This document shows, piece after piece, positions 8,954-18,030 of a stretch of 64,000 nucleotides of DNA. Origin of the DNA: AP-15 sp963750195. GTDB taxonomy: Bacteria; Pseudomonadota; Alphaproteobacteria; ATCC43930; CGMCC-115725. The notes under the pieces were generated by a model. The model saw only the letters and a list, made by a program, of their open reading frames with translations, searched no databases and had not been told where the DNA came from. Made by a program: the position numbers and the translations under genes. The first letter of the stretch is position 1; each line of letters starts with the position of its first letter. The DNA lies in the NCBI GenBank assembly GCA_963750195.1, contig CAVVPS010000010.1, positions 124,001 through 188,000 of the forward strand, written 5' to 3'.

Positions 8954-9475
8954 ATGCCGGTCAAGCTGACAAAAATCTGGTTTGCAGCCATGGTGGCCTT
9001 GGCCAGCCTGCCGGCGCTCGCTGCCGACATGCCGGGGTCGGGCACCAAAAACTTCATCCCGGGCGGCGATGCGCCGTCTTACTTTACCAATGAGAATGGC
9101 GCGGTCTCCGGCGTGGCGGCTGTAGACGAAACACCGTCGGATGACGGGGTTGATCAGACTCTCGGCTCGCCGCGATCCGAGACCGGGCCGATGTATTCAG
9201 CCAGAACGATGACGCGGCGGCACGGCGGGCTAGCCGCGCCCCATCGGCGAGAAAAGTACAGCGCGGCGAATTTCGCCGCTAGGGGGCGCTCGGCGCATGT
9301 CACGAGCGCGAACAAAACTAGGATCGCGTCAGTCGGCGCACCCGTCAGACCGACCCGGACCACGGGAAGGACCGCAAATCCACCAAAAGCAAAATCTGAC
9401 GGAGCCGCAATTGCAAGACCGGCCAAGTCGAGTGCTCGACACGCAGCAGCGAAATTGGCCGCCAGAAAGGGATAA
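8954..9475 (+). CDS. Small secreted basic protein, unknown function
   Basis: 173 residues with a clear Sec signal peptide (MPVKLTKIWFAAMVALASLPALAA, cleavage near ALA-AD). The mature N-terminus is acidic/Gly-rich (SGTKNFIPGGDAPSYF) and the last ~90 residues are Arg/Lys/Ala-rich and low complexity, ending SSARHAAAKLAARKG. AAAGGGGGATCTG gives a good ribosome binding site. I recognise no domain. The basic tail could bind nucleic acid, peptidoglycan or LPS, but that is speculation. Confidence 0.6.
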   Translation: MPVKLTKIWFAAMVALASLPALAADMPGSGTKNFIPGGDAPSYFTNENGAVSGVAAVDETPSDDGVDQTLGSPRSETGPMYSARTMTRRHGGLAAPHRREKYSAANFAARGRSAHVTSANKTRIASVGAPVRPTRTTGRTANPPKAKSDGAAIARPAKSSARHAAAKLAARKG

Positions 9476-9548
9476 CGCGGGACACGGGTTGCCCGGTCCC
9501 GCTGCGGAAGTTGGACAGAGCCGGCGGGGCCGCCATATAAGCGGCGCT

Positions 9549-10388
9549 ATGGGAAAGGTGCCGTTTCTGAAGATGCACGGCCTGGGTAACGACTTTGTCG
9601 TGCTCGATGCCCGCGGCAGCGGGCTTGCGATCGGGGCCGAGGGCGCGCGCGCATTAGCGGATCGGCATACCGGTATCGGCTGTGACCAGTTGATCGTGTT
9701 GCAGCCGCCGCGTCATCCGGGGGCGCAGCTGTTGATGCGTATCCACAACCCCGACGGCAGCGAGGCCGAGGCTTGCGGCAACGCCACGCGCTGCGTCGCC
9801 TGGATGTTAGGCCGAGAGACCGGAGATTCACGGGTGCAGATAGAGACCGTGGCCGGGCTGCTCGAAGCCGAGATCGCGGCCGACGGGCGGATCGCCGTCG
9901 ATATGGGGCCGGCTCGCACCCATTGGCGCGACATTCCGCTCGCACGCGCTGCCGACACCGATTGCGTTGACTTGGCGTTGGGACCTCTGTCCGCGCCTGT
10001 GTGCACCAATATCGGGAACCCGCACGCGACCTTTTTCGTCGATGATGTCGAGGCGGTCGATTTGGCGGCGCTGGGCCCTGGGCTCGAGCATCACGCGCTA
10101 TTTCCGCAGCGCGCCAATATCGGCATCGCCGCGATCCGCGACCGCGACAATATCCGGCTGCGAGTCTGGGAGCGGGGCGCCGGGATCACTCGCGCCTGCG
10201 GCAGTGGCGCCTGCGCCGCGCTAGTCGCCGCGTATCGCCGCGGCCTCGCCGAACGCCGCGCCGTCGTGATGCTCGACGGCGGAAGCCTCGACATCAAATG
10301 GCGCGAAGACGGGCACGTGATCATGATCGGTCCGGCGGCGTTGAGCTTCGAGGGAAGCTTCGATCCCGCACTCCTCGCCGGAAGTTGA
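9549..10388 (+). CDS. dapF: Diaminopimelate epimerase
   Basis: Converts LL- to meso-diaminopimelate for lysine and peptidoglycan. 279 residues starting MGKVPFLKMHGLGNDFVVLD, the canonical start. Both catalytic cysteines are in place: EACGNATRC (Cys76) and RACGSGACAA near residue 217. IGNPHATFFVDD and the C-terminal WREDGHVIMIGPAALSFEG also match. ATG 9549 is preferred over an upstream in-frame codon at 9297. The stop is 8 bases before mtaB, giving the common order dapF-mtaB-ftsY. Confidence 0.95.
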   Translation: MGKVPFLKMHGLGNDFVVLDARGSGLAIGAEGARALADRHTGIGCDQLIVLQPPRHPGAQLLMRIHNPDGSEAEACGNATRCVAWMLGRETGDSRVQIETVAGLLEAEIAADGRIAVDMGPARTHWRDIPLARAADTDCVDLALGPLSAPVCTNIGNPHATFFVDDVEAVDLAALGPGLEHHALFPQRANIGIAAIRDRDNIRLRVWERGAGITRACGSGACAALVAAYRRGLAERRAVVMLDGGSLDIKWREDGHVIMIGPAALSFEGSFDPALLAGS

Positions 10389-10396
10389 CGGGAGCC

Positions 10397-11627
10397 ATGG
10401 AGGGGAACGAGATCGTCACCTTCGGCTGTCGGCTGAACGCATTCGAATCCGAAGTCATTCGCTTGGCTGCGGCCGAAGCCGGGCTAAAGGGCGCCATTAT
10501 CCTCAATACCTGCGCCGTCACCGCCGAAGCTGAGCGGCAGGCGCGACAAGCGATCCGCCGGGCTCGGCGCCGGTATCCTGAGGCGGAGATCATCGTCACC
10601 GGCTGCGCCGCCGAGATCGCCCCACAGCGCTACGCTGCACTCGCGGAGGTCGACCGGGTACTCGGCAACCGCGCAAAACTGCAGGCGCAAAGCTATCACT
10701 CGCCGAGGGTCGAGGCGCCGAACCTCGATGAGTCCGCCGCCCATCTGATCGACGGCTTCGAGGGCAGGGTCCGCGCCTTTCTGCAAGTCCAGCAGGGCTG
10801 CGACCACCGCTGCACCTTTTGCATCATCCCCTACGCGCGCGGGCCGAGCCGATCGGTACCGATGGGCGCCATCGCCGAACAGGCGCGCCGGCTTGTCGCC
10901 GCCGGCTATCGCGAGATCGTGCTGACCGGGGTCGATCTGACCGCCTACGGCGCCGATCTGCCAGGGACGCCAAGCCTCGGTCAAATGGCCCGCCGATTGC
11001 TCTCCGCGGTGCCCGAGACTGGAACGGCTGCGCCTCTCCTCGCTCGATCCGATCGAGATCGATGCCGAGCTGTGGCGGCTCGTCGCCGAGGAGAAGCGGT
11101 TGATGCCGCATCTGCATTTATCGTTGCAGTCCGGCGACGATCTGATCCTGAAGCGTATGAAGCGGCGGCATTTGCGCGCCGATGCAATTGAGGTCGCGCA
11201 CAGGGCCCGCGCGCTGCGCCCGGAGCTGGCGCTCGGCGCCGACCTGATCGCGGGTTTTCCGACCGAAACAGAGGACATGTTTCGCCGCAGCCTCGATCTG
11301 ATTGAGGAATGCGGGCTCGCCTTTGTTCATGTGTTTCCGTACAGCTCCCGGCCCGGCACCGCGGCCGCGCGCATGCCGCCGGTTGCCAATGCTGTCGTCA
11401 AGGAGCGGGCGGCGCGATTGCGGGCGGCAGGAGAGGCCTCTCTCGCCGCCGAGCTTAGGTCGCGCGTCGGCAGTGAGACCGACGTCTTGATAGAGCGCCC
11501 GGGGATCGGCCGCGCCGCCTTTTACGCCACGGTCGATTTTAGCGGTTCGGGCGCCGTAGGATCGGTGCAGCGTATGCGACTTAGCGACTGCAATGGGCGA
11601 AGCCTCGTCGGAGTCCCTGTCGGATGA
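10397..11627 (+). CDS. mtaB: tRNA t6A37 methylthiotransferase MtaB, frameshifted
   Basis: Radical-SAM enzyme that methylthiolates t6A37 of tRNA. The N-terminal domain starts MEGNEIVTFGCRLNAFESEV with ILNTCAVTAEAERQ and VTGCAAEI. The radical-SAM cluster motif is CDHRCTFCIIPYARGPSRS. Continuity breaks at about 11018, where one extra A in GAGACTGG moves the frame; dropping it restores ELERLRLSSLDPIEIDAELW and then MPHLHLSLQSGDD, GFPTETEDMF and HVFPYSSRPGTAAARM to the stop at 11627. It is either a sequencing error or a recent mutation. The stop overlaps the ftsY ATG (ATGA). Confidence 0.85.
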
Positions 11628-12740
11628 GGTTCTGGCGGCGCAATGTTCCGGCCGAATCGGCGCAGGATGTCGAGGCGGCGCCGGAGCCTGAGCTCGAAGA
11701 AGAGGCAACGCTTCGCCACCCCACCTCCGTGCTCGAGGAAACCTTTCGAGCCGCCGCAGGCGGAGCCGGCTTCGGCCGACGAGGCTACCGCTCCCGCCGA
11801 AGTTGCAGAGGGCACCGACCAGCGAGGCTGGTTCGGCCGATTGCGCGCCGGGCTGGCGCGCAGTTCGGCGCGGCTCAACGAGGGCATCAGCGCGATCTTC
11901 AATCGCCGCCGGCTCGACGATGAGGCGCTGCTCGAACTCGAAGAGCTGCTGATATCAAGCGATATGGGGGTCGGGGTCGCGGGCGAGGTAACCGAAGCGT
12001 TGCGCCGCAACCGCTTCAACCAAGAGGTCACGCCCGAAGAAGTCCGCTCTGCGCTCGCCGAACAGGTCATCCGGCTGGTCGAGCCGGTGACCCGGCCATT
12101 GCGCATCGACCGCGAGCGCCGGCCCTTTGTCATTCTCGTCATCGGCGTCAACGGCAGCGGCAAGACGACGACGATCGCCAAGCTCGCCAAACAATATCGC
12201 GACCAGGGGCTGAGGGTTGTGTTAGCCGCCGGCGACACCTTCCGCGCAGCCGCGGTCGAGCAGCTGCAGATCTGGGGCGAGCGCATCGGCGCTCCCGTGG
12301 TGGCTCGGGCGGCCGGTTCGGATGCGGCCGGGCTCGCCTATGACGCGCTAGCCCAGGCACGCGCCGAGGATGCCGACATCCTGCTGATCGACACTGCCGG
12401 GCGGTTGCACAACAAGGCCGACCTGATGGGCGAATTACAAAAGATTGTCCGCGTGCTAAAGAAGATCGACCCTCAGGCGCCGCACTCGGTGTTGCTCGTG
12501 CTTGATGCGACGACCGGCCAGAATGCCCACGCTCAGGCCGAAATCTTCCGCGAAATGGTCGGCGTCACCGGCATCGTCATGACCAAGCTCGACGGCACCG
12601 CTCGCGGCGGCGTGCTGGTCTCCTTGGCTGAAAAATACGGCATCCCAATCCATGCGATCGGGGTCGGCGAAACCGCCGAAGATTTGCGGCCGTTCGAGGC
12701 CCGCGCCTATGCCCGTAGCCTGGTCGGGCTCGAACCCTGA
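11624..12740 (+). CDS. ftsY: Signal recognition particle receptor FtsY, frameshifted near N-terminus
   Basis: The NG domain is unmistakable: GVNGSGKTTTIAKLAKQY, AAGDTFRAAAVEQLQ, DTAGRLHNKADLM, TKLDGTARGG and the closing GVGETAEDLRPF. The acidic A domain lies in a different frame: MRFWRRNVPAESAQDVEAAP then ELEEEATLRHPTSVLEE from ATG 11624, which overlaps the mtaB stop. One extra A in the AAA run at about 11741 separates the parts; without it the protein reads VLEEPFEPPQAEP. An in-frame ATG at 11643 gives a protein with an unnatural arginine-rich start. Confidence 0.9.
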
Positions 12741-12761
12741 CCACGCGTTAGACCAAGTCTG

Positions 12762-13223
12762 TCAGAAGCCGGGAGGGTTGATGCGGGCGGTGAAATCGCG
12801 GGTCGCGCGCGCTTCTTGATCGTGCTGCAATGCCCAGCGGTTCGAAGGGAAAGCAAGATCGGGCCACGGGATTTCGTCCCAGCCGAAGAGGCGGACCTCC
12901 AGGCTCTCCGGGCCCGCCGAAACAGCGGCGTCCAATAGCCGTGCCCGATAGATCAGCTGCACCTGGCTGATGCGCGGGATGTCATAGATCGCCAGCAATC
13001 CCTCAATCTCGATCCGGGCGCGCGCTTCCTCCCAAGCTTCGCGCTCGGCGCCGGCGCTCGCGGATTCGTTCAATTCGAGATAGCCGGCCGGCAAGGTCCA
13101 AAAGCCGTGGCGCGGCTCGATCGAACGCCGGCACAACAGGATGCGCTCGCCCCATCGGGCGACCGAGCCGACCACTACCTTCGGGTTGTCGTAAAGAATA
13201 TAACCGCAATCGGCGCAGATCAT
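12762..13223 (-). CDS. Nudix hydrolase with N-terminal zinc-ribbon remnant
   Basis: 153 residues. The Nudix box is complete: GYLELNESASAGAEREAWEE follows the G-x5-E-x7-RE-x2-EE pattern. The start MICADCGYILYDNPKVVVGSV is the second half of a zinc ribbon found in one Nudix subgroup, where a first Cys pair normally lies about 20 residues earlier. Upstream codons in frame (VPEGDNRER) look conserved, but no start codon or first Cys pair follows, so the N-terminus may be shortened or frameshifted. Probably hydrolyses a nucleoside diphosphate derivative; substrate unknown. Convergent with ftsY. Confidence 0.8.
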   Translation of the reverse strand: MICADCGYILYDNPKVVVGSVARWGERILLCRRSIEPRHGFWTLPAGYLELNESASAGAEREAWEEARARIEIEGLLAIYDIPRISQVQLIYRARLLDAAVSAGPESLEVRLFGWDEIPWPDLAFPSNRWALQHDQEARATRDFTARINPPGF

Positions 13224-13492
13224 GCGCTCGCGGTTGTCCCCTTCGGGAACCCCGCGAACCGACGGGCCACGCGATTCAAGGCTCGTTCGCCATCGCCGAT
13301 CCGATCGCCTGCCGCTGCTCGGTCAGCGCGGACCCCGCCGCGAGCGGCGGAGGTTGGGGACGCAGCGGCGAAGCATACCGGTTGGCTTTGTTCCGTTCGA
13401 CGCGCCGATAATAGGCGGCGGGTCGAACGGTGGCAAGCGAGCCTGTTCTCTCACATCTGGACGACCGCCATCATCCGTAAGATAGCGGCAGG
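13224..13492. other. Intergenic region with a hairpin at 13393-13430
   Basis: No gene supported. A dyad pairs CCGTTCGAC (13393-13401) with GTCGAACGG (13422-13430), with extra GC pairs inside. It lies downstream of the secreted-protein gene ending at 13493 and could act as its terminator, although no T-run follows on the minus strand. Confidence 0.35.
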
Positions 13493-14212
13493 TCACTTCA
13501 ACGATACGGGCACCACGGTAAGCTCATAAGTAACATCCTGCAAAAATGTTCCGGATTTGGCGTGAAAATGTAGAGTATATGATCCCGGCTTTAATGGCGG
13601 GATTGAAGCATAATATCCGTCATCTACAGATGGCGAATAGATCCCCGCCGGAAGCGCTTGTCCCGGGGCGCACGCATCTGGACCGAAGAAGTTCTCCTGT
13701 GGGAAAGCAGCTGCAAAGGGTTCTGACTGGACCCGTCTAAGTAGAGTCCCTTTGATCTTCGTGCCGTCTGCCTCTACAACTTTGACAGAGAGATTGGTTG
13801 CATCATCGATCAGCGACTTGACCATTTGCCTTAATTCTTTAACGGTGAAGCTTTGACCACCTTGCCCGCAGGCGGGAGTGTGAAAGAAGACCGAATTTAT
13901 GACCGGGAAAAAGATTGTGGTGCCCTCGGGCACAGAGCACGCTCGGACAACCGTTCCACCCGGACCAAAAGCGCCCAAGCCCGCCAGGAACCAGATGGAG
14001 CCGCGTTGCCCCACCATGCAGCTTGCGCCCGTCGTATCCGATGTCGGGTTTGGAGCATCCGGTACATCTGGTATCGAGGCAGCCCATTGCCACCACTCGG
14101 CAGGCAACTCAGACAATGGGCCGGGGGCGGCATCGCCATCCGCAAACGCCAGCTGTATTGGCAAGATAAGTCCGATGAGCGCTCCAACAATGGCGGCAGT
14201 AGTCTTCGTCAT
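13493..14212 (-). CDS. Secreted protein of unknown function
   Basis: 239 residues with a Sec signal peptide (MTKTTAAIVGALIGLILPIQ, cleavage near AFA-DG). The mature part contains EWWQWAASIPDVPDAPNP, GQRGSIWFLAGL, VPEGTTIFFPVINS and a C-terminal beta-rich segment (LKPGSYTLHFHAKSG). Three cysteines are spread through the mature chain. It resembles unnamed exported proteins seen in soil alphaproteobacteria, but I can assign no function. It has its own ribosome binding site and lies 63 bases downstream of the next secreted gene on the same strand. Confidence 0.65.
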   Translation of the reverse strand: MTKTTAAIVGALIGLILPIQLAFADGDAAPGPLSELPAEWWQWAASIPDVPDAPNPTSDTTGASCMVGQRGSIWFLAGLGAFGPGGTVVRACSVPEGTTIFFPVINSVFFHTPACGQGGQSFTVKELRQMVKSLIDDATNLSVKVVEADGTKIKGTLLRRVQSEPFAAAFPQENFFGPDACAPGQALPAGIYSPSVDDGYYASIPPLKPGSYTLHFHAKSGTFLQDVTYELTVVPVSLK

Positions 14213-14275
14213 TGGGCTTCCTCCTTGGGTTGAAAAGCGGTGTCTTCTGTTATTGAGGTGGTTTGGCTCCCACTC

Positions 14276-15280
14276 TTATTGAAACAGGCGCACGTCGCCC
14301 GGGCAGTTCTTCGAGGTCTCCCCGGTTTGGGCGATGCCGTCGCCGCATTGGGGCATACATTCGGGGCTGTTCACGGAACTTTCGCCGCGGCTGACCTCGC
14401 ACACCCGGTCATCGGGGGAAGGCAGAAAGAATGGCGGCGTGTTCGGCCATAAGGAGGGCTCGCCGCGGTCGCCCAGGGCAAACGGGAACCAGATGGTCAG
14501 GGCCCATTGGGTGCGGTCGAAAATCCGTTTCCAGCCCTGGTCGTCGAAGATGTCACCGAGCGCAGGTGCGTCGGCGAGGGCGCCGAGGCTGGCAAAATCC
14601 GGCTGGCGGGGATCGCTGGGGCCGAGCCTTCCCCCAAAATAGACGAGCGAGGCGAGCGCCTCCTCCTCGTCGTAGAGCAGCCACACGCTGGTCAGCCTGC
14701 GCGCCTGCGCCGCGGTCAGGATGGCGTCGAACCTCTCCTTCAGCACCCTTGCCGGCTGGCGGGCGTTGCGCAGCGACCAGCGTTCGGTCCGCAGCACGAT
14801 CTGCGAGCTGTGGATGTCGGCGAAATCGTGCGCCCCGATCACGGTCCAGGCATGGCAGTCGGGGCTGAGAAAGTAGGGCCGCTTAAGGAACAGCACACCG
14901 TCGAGCACGTAGCTGTGGAAGACCCAATCCCGATACTCGCGGGCGTGCGCGGCGGTATCGAACAGATACCGTCCTCCGGAAAATACATTGCCCGTGGCGT
15001 CGAAGCTGATCGGGATATGCTTGTGGAGCAGGCCGGGACGGGCCGCCATGTACATCCGGTCGCGCTCGATCGACGGCGCGATTTCATTTTGCGGTAAGTC
15101 GGATGAAAGGTTGAAATCGCAGGTGAACGCACCTGCGGGCTGCGCATCGCTGGGCTCGCCTGCGGCGGCACCTGTCGCCGCTGCCAACAACAGGCCGAGC
15201 ACCGCCGCGAACGTACGGGCGCCGTGGGGCACGGCAGAACTATATCTCGGCTTCGTTTTAGGCGATGTAAGTGTTGACAT
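14276..15280 (-). CDS. Secreted protein with Cys-rich C-terminal motif
   Basis: 334 residues. The N-terminus (residues 1-41) has a basic stretch then AAVLGLLLAAATGAAAG, a signal peptide. The central region (YMAARPGLLHKHIPISFDAT, VFHSYVLDGVLFLKRPYFLS) has no family I recognise. The last 40 residues hold a cysteine cluster, CEVSRGESSVNSPECMPQCG followed by DGIAQTGETSKNC, like the CGDGxxxxGET.xNCP modules seen at the ends of some exported bacterial proteins. A surface or adhesive role is possible but unproven. It lies beside another secreted protein and upstream of the IS630 pair. Confidence 0.6.
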   Translation of the reverse strand: MSTLTSPKTKPRYSSAVPHGARTFAAVLGLLLAAATGAAAGEPSDAQPAGAFTCDFNLSSDLPQNEIAPSIERDRMYMAARPGLLHKHIPISFDATGNVFSGGRYLFDTAAHAREYRDWVFHSYVLDGVLFLKRPYFLSPDCHAWTVIGAHDFADIHSSQIVLRTERWSLRNARQPARVLKERFDAILTAAQARRLTSVWLLYDEEEALASLVYFGGRLGPSDPRQPDFASLGALADAPALGDIFDDQGWKRIFDRTQWALTIWFPFALGDRGEPSLWPNTPPFFLPSPDDRVCEVSRGESSVNSPECMPQCGDGIAQTGETSKNCPGDVRLFQ

Positions 15281-15392
15281 CGAAAATCTCCATAGTCATG
15301 TGTTATGATCACGTCTATCTTCTTAACATATCTTGCTATGACTTATATAAGCTGAGGAAGTCCGCAAAACTCAGCGTGCCGATTAGCTTCTA

Positions 15393-16525
15393 GTGGTACG
15401 ACGCAATCATAGGATTCCATAAGGACTGGATCTGTGCGATCATGCGCGATGCGCGAGGGGATCGATATCGAGGTGAGTGCCGCCGACCGCGAACGACTGG
15501 CCGCGGTGGTAGCGGATCGCAACAGCCGGCAAAAGCATGTGTGGCGGGCGCGGATCATTCTGGCCACGGGCGAGGGCTGCGGCACCGCCGAAATCATGCG
15601 CCGCGCCGGGGTTTCGAAGCCCTGTGTGTGGCGCTGGCAAGAGCGGTTCATGCACGAGGGCGTGGCCGGCCTGCTGCACGACAAGACGCGAAAACCCGGT
15701 CTGCCGCCATTGCCGTCAGCGCGGGTCGACGATGTCGTCGCGCTGACCCTGGCGGAGCCGCCGGGCGAGACAACCCATTGGACCGGCCGGGCGATGGCGG
15801 CAGCGAGCGGCATCTCGCTGCGCTCGGTGCAGCGCATCTGGGCGGCGCACGGTCTGCAGCCGCACCGGGTGCGGCGCTTCAAGCTGTCGCAGGACCCGGC
15901 GTTTGCCGCCAAATTGCGCGATGTGGTCGGGCTCTATCTCGACCCGCCGGCGCACAGCCTGGTGCTCTCGGTCGACGAGAAGAGCCAGATCCAGGCCCTC
16001 GACCGCACCCAGCCGGGCCTGCCGATCAAGAAGGGCCGGGCCGGAACGATGACCCATGATTACATCCGCAACGGCACGACCACGCTGTTCGCGGCGCTCA
16101 ATGTCTTCGACGGCACCGTCATCGGCCAGTGCATGGCGCGCCATCGCCATCAGGAATTCATCCGTTTCCTCAACCGGATCGAAGCGGCGGTCCCGGCCGG
16201 CAAGCTGATCCACGCGATCCTCGACAATTATGCCGCCCACAAGCATCCCAAAGTGCGCGCCTGGCTCGCGCGGCATCCCAGGTGGGTGTTCCATTTCACC
16301 CCCACCTCGTGCTCCTGGGCTAATGCGGTCGAAGGCTTTTTTGCCACGCTGACCCGCCGGCGCTTACAGCGCGGTGTCTTCCATTCGCTCGTCGACCTGC
16401 AAGCTGCGATCAACCGCTATCTCGGCGAGCACAACCGCAAATCCAAACCGTTTGTCTGGACCGCCGACCCCGATCGCATCATCGAAAAGGTCAATCGTGG
16501 GCACCAAGCGATCGCGTCAGACCAC
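15393..16525 (+). mobile_element. IS630-family insertion sequence, copy 1
   Basis: A 1133-base element bounded by TA dinucleotides at 15391-15392 and 16526-16527, as expected for IS630/Tc1-mariner targeting. The left end reads GTGGTACGACGC; the reverse complement of the right end reads GTGGTCTGACGC, an imperfect terminal inverted repeat. It is followed directly by copy 2, sharing the TA between them. It lacks one C near its left tip compared with copy 2 (GTGGTCACGACGC). Confidence 0.88.
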
Positions 16526-16528
16526 TAG
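15434..16528 (+). CDS. IS630 family transposase, copy 1
   Basis: 364 residues from GTG 15434 (ATG 15449 is an alternative). The N-terminal helix-turn-helix covers about residues 20-110 (EIMRRAGVSKPCVWRWQERF). The DDE catalytic core follows: Asp in LSVDEKSQIQALDR, Asp in HAILDNYAAHKHP and Glu in WANAVEGFFATLTRRRLQ. All three acidic residues are present, so it could be active. The TAG stop is made from the target TA plus the following G, so the element does not encode its own complete stop codon. Confidence 0.9.
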   Translation: MRSCAMREGIDIEVSAADRERLAAVVADRNSRQKHVWRARIILATGEGCGTAEIMRRAGVSKPCVWRWQERFMHEGVAGLLHDKTRKPGLPPLPSARVDDVVALTLAEPPGETTHWTGRAMAAASGISLRSVQRIWAAHGLQPHRVRRFKLSQDPAFAAKLRDVVGLYLDPPAHSLVLSVDEKSQIQALDRTQPGLPIKKGRAGTMTHDYIRNGTTTLFAALNVFDGTVIGQCMARHRHQEFIRFLNRIEAAVPAGKLIHAILDNYAAHKHPKVRAWLARHPRWVFHFTPTSCSWANAVEGFFATLTRRRLQRGVFHSLVDLQAAINRYLGEHNRKSKPFVWTADPDRIIEKVNRGHQAIASDH

Positions 16529-17661
16529 TGGTCACGACGCAATCATAGGATTCCATAAGGACTGGATCTGTGCGATCATGCGCGATGCGCGAGGGGATCG
16601 ATATCGAGGTGAGTGCCGCCGACCGCGAACGACTGGCCGCGGTGGTAGCGGATCGCAACAGCCGGCAAAAGCATGTGTGGCGGGCGCGGATCATTCTGGC
16701 CACGGGCGAGGGCTGCGGCACCGCCGAAATCATGCGCCGCGCCGGGGTTTCGAAGCCCTGTGTGTGGCGCTGGCAAGAGCGGTTCATGCACGAGGGCGTG
16801 GCCGGCCTGCTGCACGACAAGACGCGAAAACCCGGTCTGCCGCCATTGCCGTCAGCGCGGGTCGACGATGTCGTCGCGCTGACCCTGGCGGAGCCGCCGG
16901 GCGAGACAACCCATTGGACCGGCCGGGCGATGGCGGCAGCGAGCGGCATCTCGCTGCGCTCGGTGCAGCGCATCTGGGCGGCGCACGGTCTGCAGCCGCA
17001 CCGGGTGCGGCGCTTCAAGCTGTCGCAGGACCCGGCGTTCGCCGCCAAAGTGCGCGATGTGGTCGGGCTCTATCTCGACCCGCCGGCGCACAGCCTGGTG
17101 CTCTCGGTCGACGAGAAGAGCCAGATCCAGGCCCTCGACCGCACCCAGCCGGGCCTGCCGATCAAGAAGGGCCGGGCCGGAACGATGACCCATGATTACA
17201 TCCGCAACGGCACGACCACGCTGTTCGCGGCGCTCAATGTCTTCGACGGCACCGTCATCGGCCAGTGCATGGCGCGCCATCGCCATCAGGAATTCATCCG
17301 TTTCCTCAACCGGATCGAAGCGGCGGTCCCGGCCGGCAAGCTGATCCACGCGATCCTCGACAATTATGCCGCCCACAAGCATCCCAAAGTGCGCGCTTGG
17401 CTCGCGCGGCATCCGAGATGGGTGTTCCATTTCACCCCCACCTCGTGCTCCTGGGCTAATGCGGTCGAAGGCTTTTTTGCCACGCTGACCCGCCGGCGCT
17501 TACAGCGCGGTGTCTTCCATTCGCTCGTCGACCTGCAAGCTGCGATCAACCGCTATCTCGGCGAGCACAACCGCAAATCCAAACCGTTTGTCTGGACCGC
17601 CGACCCCGATCGCATTATCGAAAAGGTCAATCGTGGGCACCAAGCGATCGCGTCAGACCAC
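16528..17661 (+). mobile_element. IS630-family insertion sequence, copy 2 (tandem)
   Basis: A 1134-base element in the same orientation as copy 1, from GTGGTCACGACGC at 16528 to ACCAC at 17661, bounded by TA at 16526-16527 (shared) and 17662-17663. It differs from copy 1 at only a handful of bases that I noticed (for example around 17040-17050 and 17395-17417), so duplication is recent. The right boundary TA belongs to the stop codon of the cupin gene on the opposite strand. Confidence 0.88.
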
Positions 17662-17664
17662 TAG
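16570..17664 (+). CDS. IS630 family transposase, copy 2
   Basis: 364 residues, almost identical to copy 1, with the same helix-turn-helix and the same D-D-E acidic residues (SVDEKSQ, ILDNYAAHKHP, WANAVEGFF). One clear amino-acid change is Leu to Val in FAAKVRDVVGLYLDP. The stop TAG (17662-17664) again uses the target TA and the next flanking G. Both copies look intact, so either could mobilise the pair. Confidence 0.9.
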   Translation: MRSCAMREGIDIEVSAADRERLAAVVADRNSRQKHVWRARIILATGEGCGTAEIMRRAGVSKPCVWRWQERFMHEGVAGLLHDKTRKPGLPPLPSARVDDVVALTLAEPPGETTHWTGRAMAAASGISLRSVQRIWAAHGLQPHRVRRFKLSQDPAFAAKVRDVVGLYLDPPAHSLVLSVDEKSQIQALDRTQPGLPIKKGRAGTMTHDYIRNGTTTLFAALNVFDGTVIGQCMARHRHQEFIRFLNRIEAAVPAGKLIHAILDNYAAHKHPKVRAWLARHPRWVFHFTPTSCSWANAVEGFFATLTRRRLQRGVFHSLVDLQAAINRYLGEHNRKSKPFVWTADPDRIIEKVNRGHQAIASDH

Positions 17665-18030
17665 TCGTCGTCGAGCAGTTCGTACAACACGCCATCGCGT
17701 CCACGAATGTTGAAAAACACGATAACGTCCTGATCAAAACCTCCACCTTCCCGATGCACGTCTCCTGGCGGGCTGGACTTGTAGCGCCAACGGCGCAATT
17801 TCCTTGATATCGCCATTGGGTTCATAAAGGCGATGCTCGCCCTGCACAACAAATGTATTATTGTGCACCACGTGTCGATGAAGAATGATCTTTTCATTAG
17901 CATCAAATTTGAAGAGCACGTCGACAATGTAATTTTTCTCGTCAATATTCAGTATAGAATATTTTAAGTGCTCCAAATCTGGGTGCGTGTTCCATTTAAT
18001 ATTCTGATCATCAAAGCTGTGCGCTGCCAT
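17661..18030 (-). CDS. Small cupin-domain protein, frameshifted; IS630 inserted at its stop codon
   Basis: ATG 18030 has a strong GGGAGGGTGAGG element. The protein reads MAAHSFDDQNIKWNTHPDLE, then a cupin barrel with KIILHRHVVHNNTFVVQGEH (HxH and later metal-binding pattern). The frame breaks at about 17796: dropping one G allows it to continue as RWRYKSSPPGDVHREGGGFD and then VIVFFNIRGRDGVLYELLDD to TAG. That TAG spans the TA where the IS pair inserted. About 122 residues in total. It is divergent from the LuxR-type gene; a dioxygenase or sensor role is possible but not shown. Confidence 0.65.
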
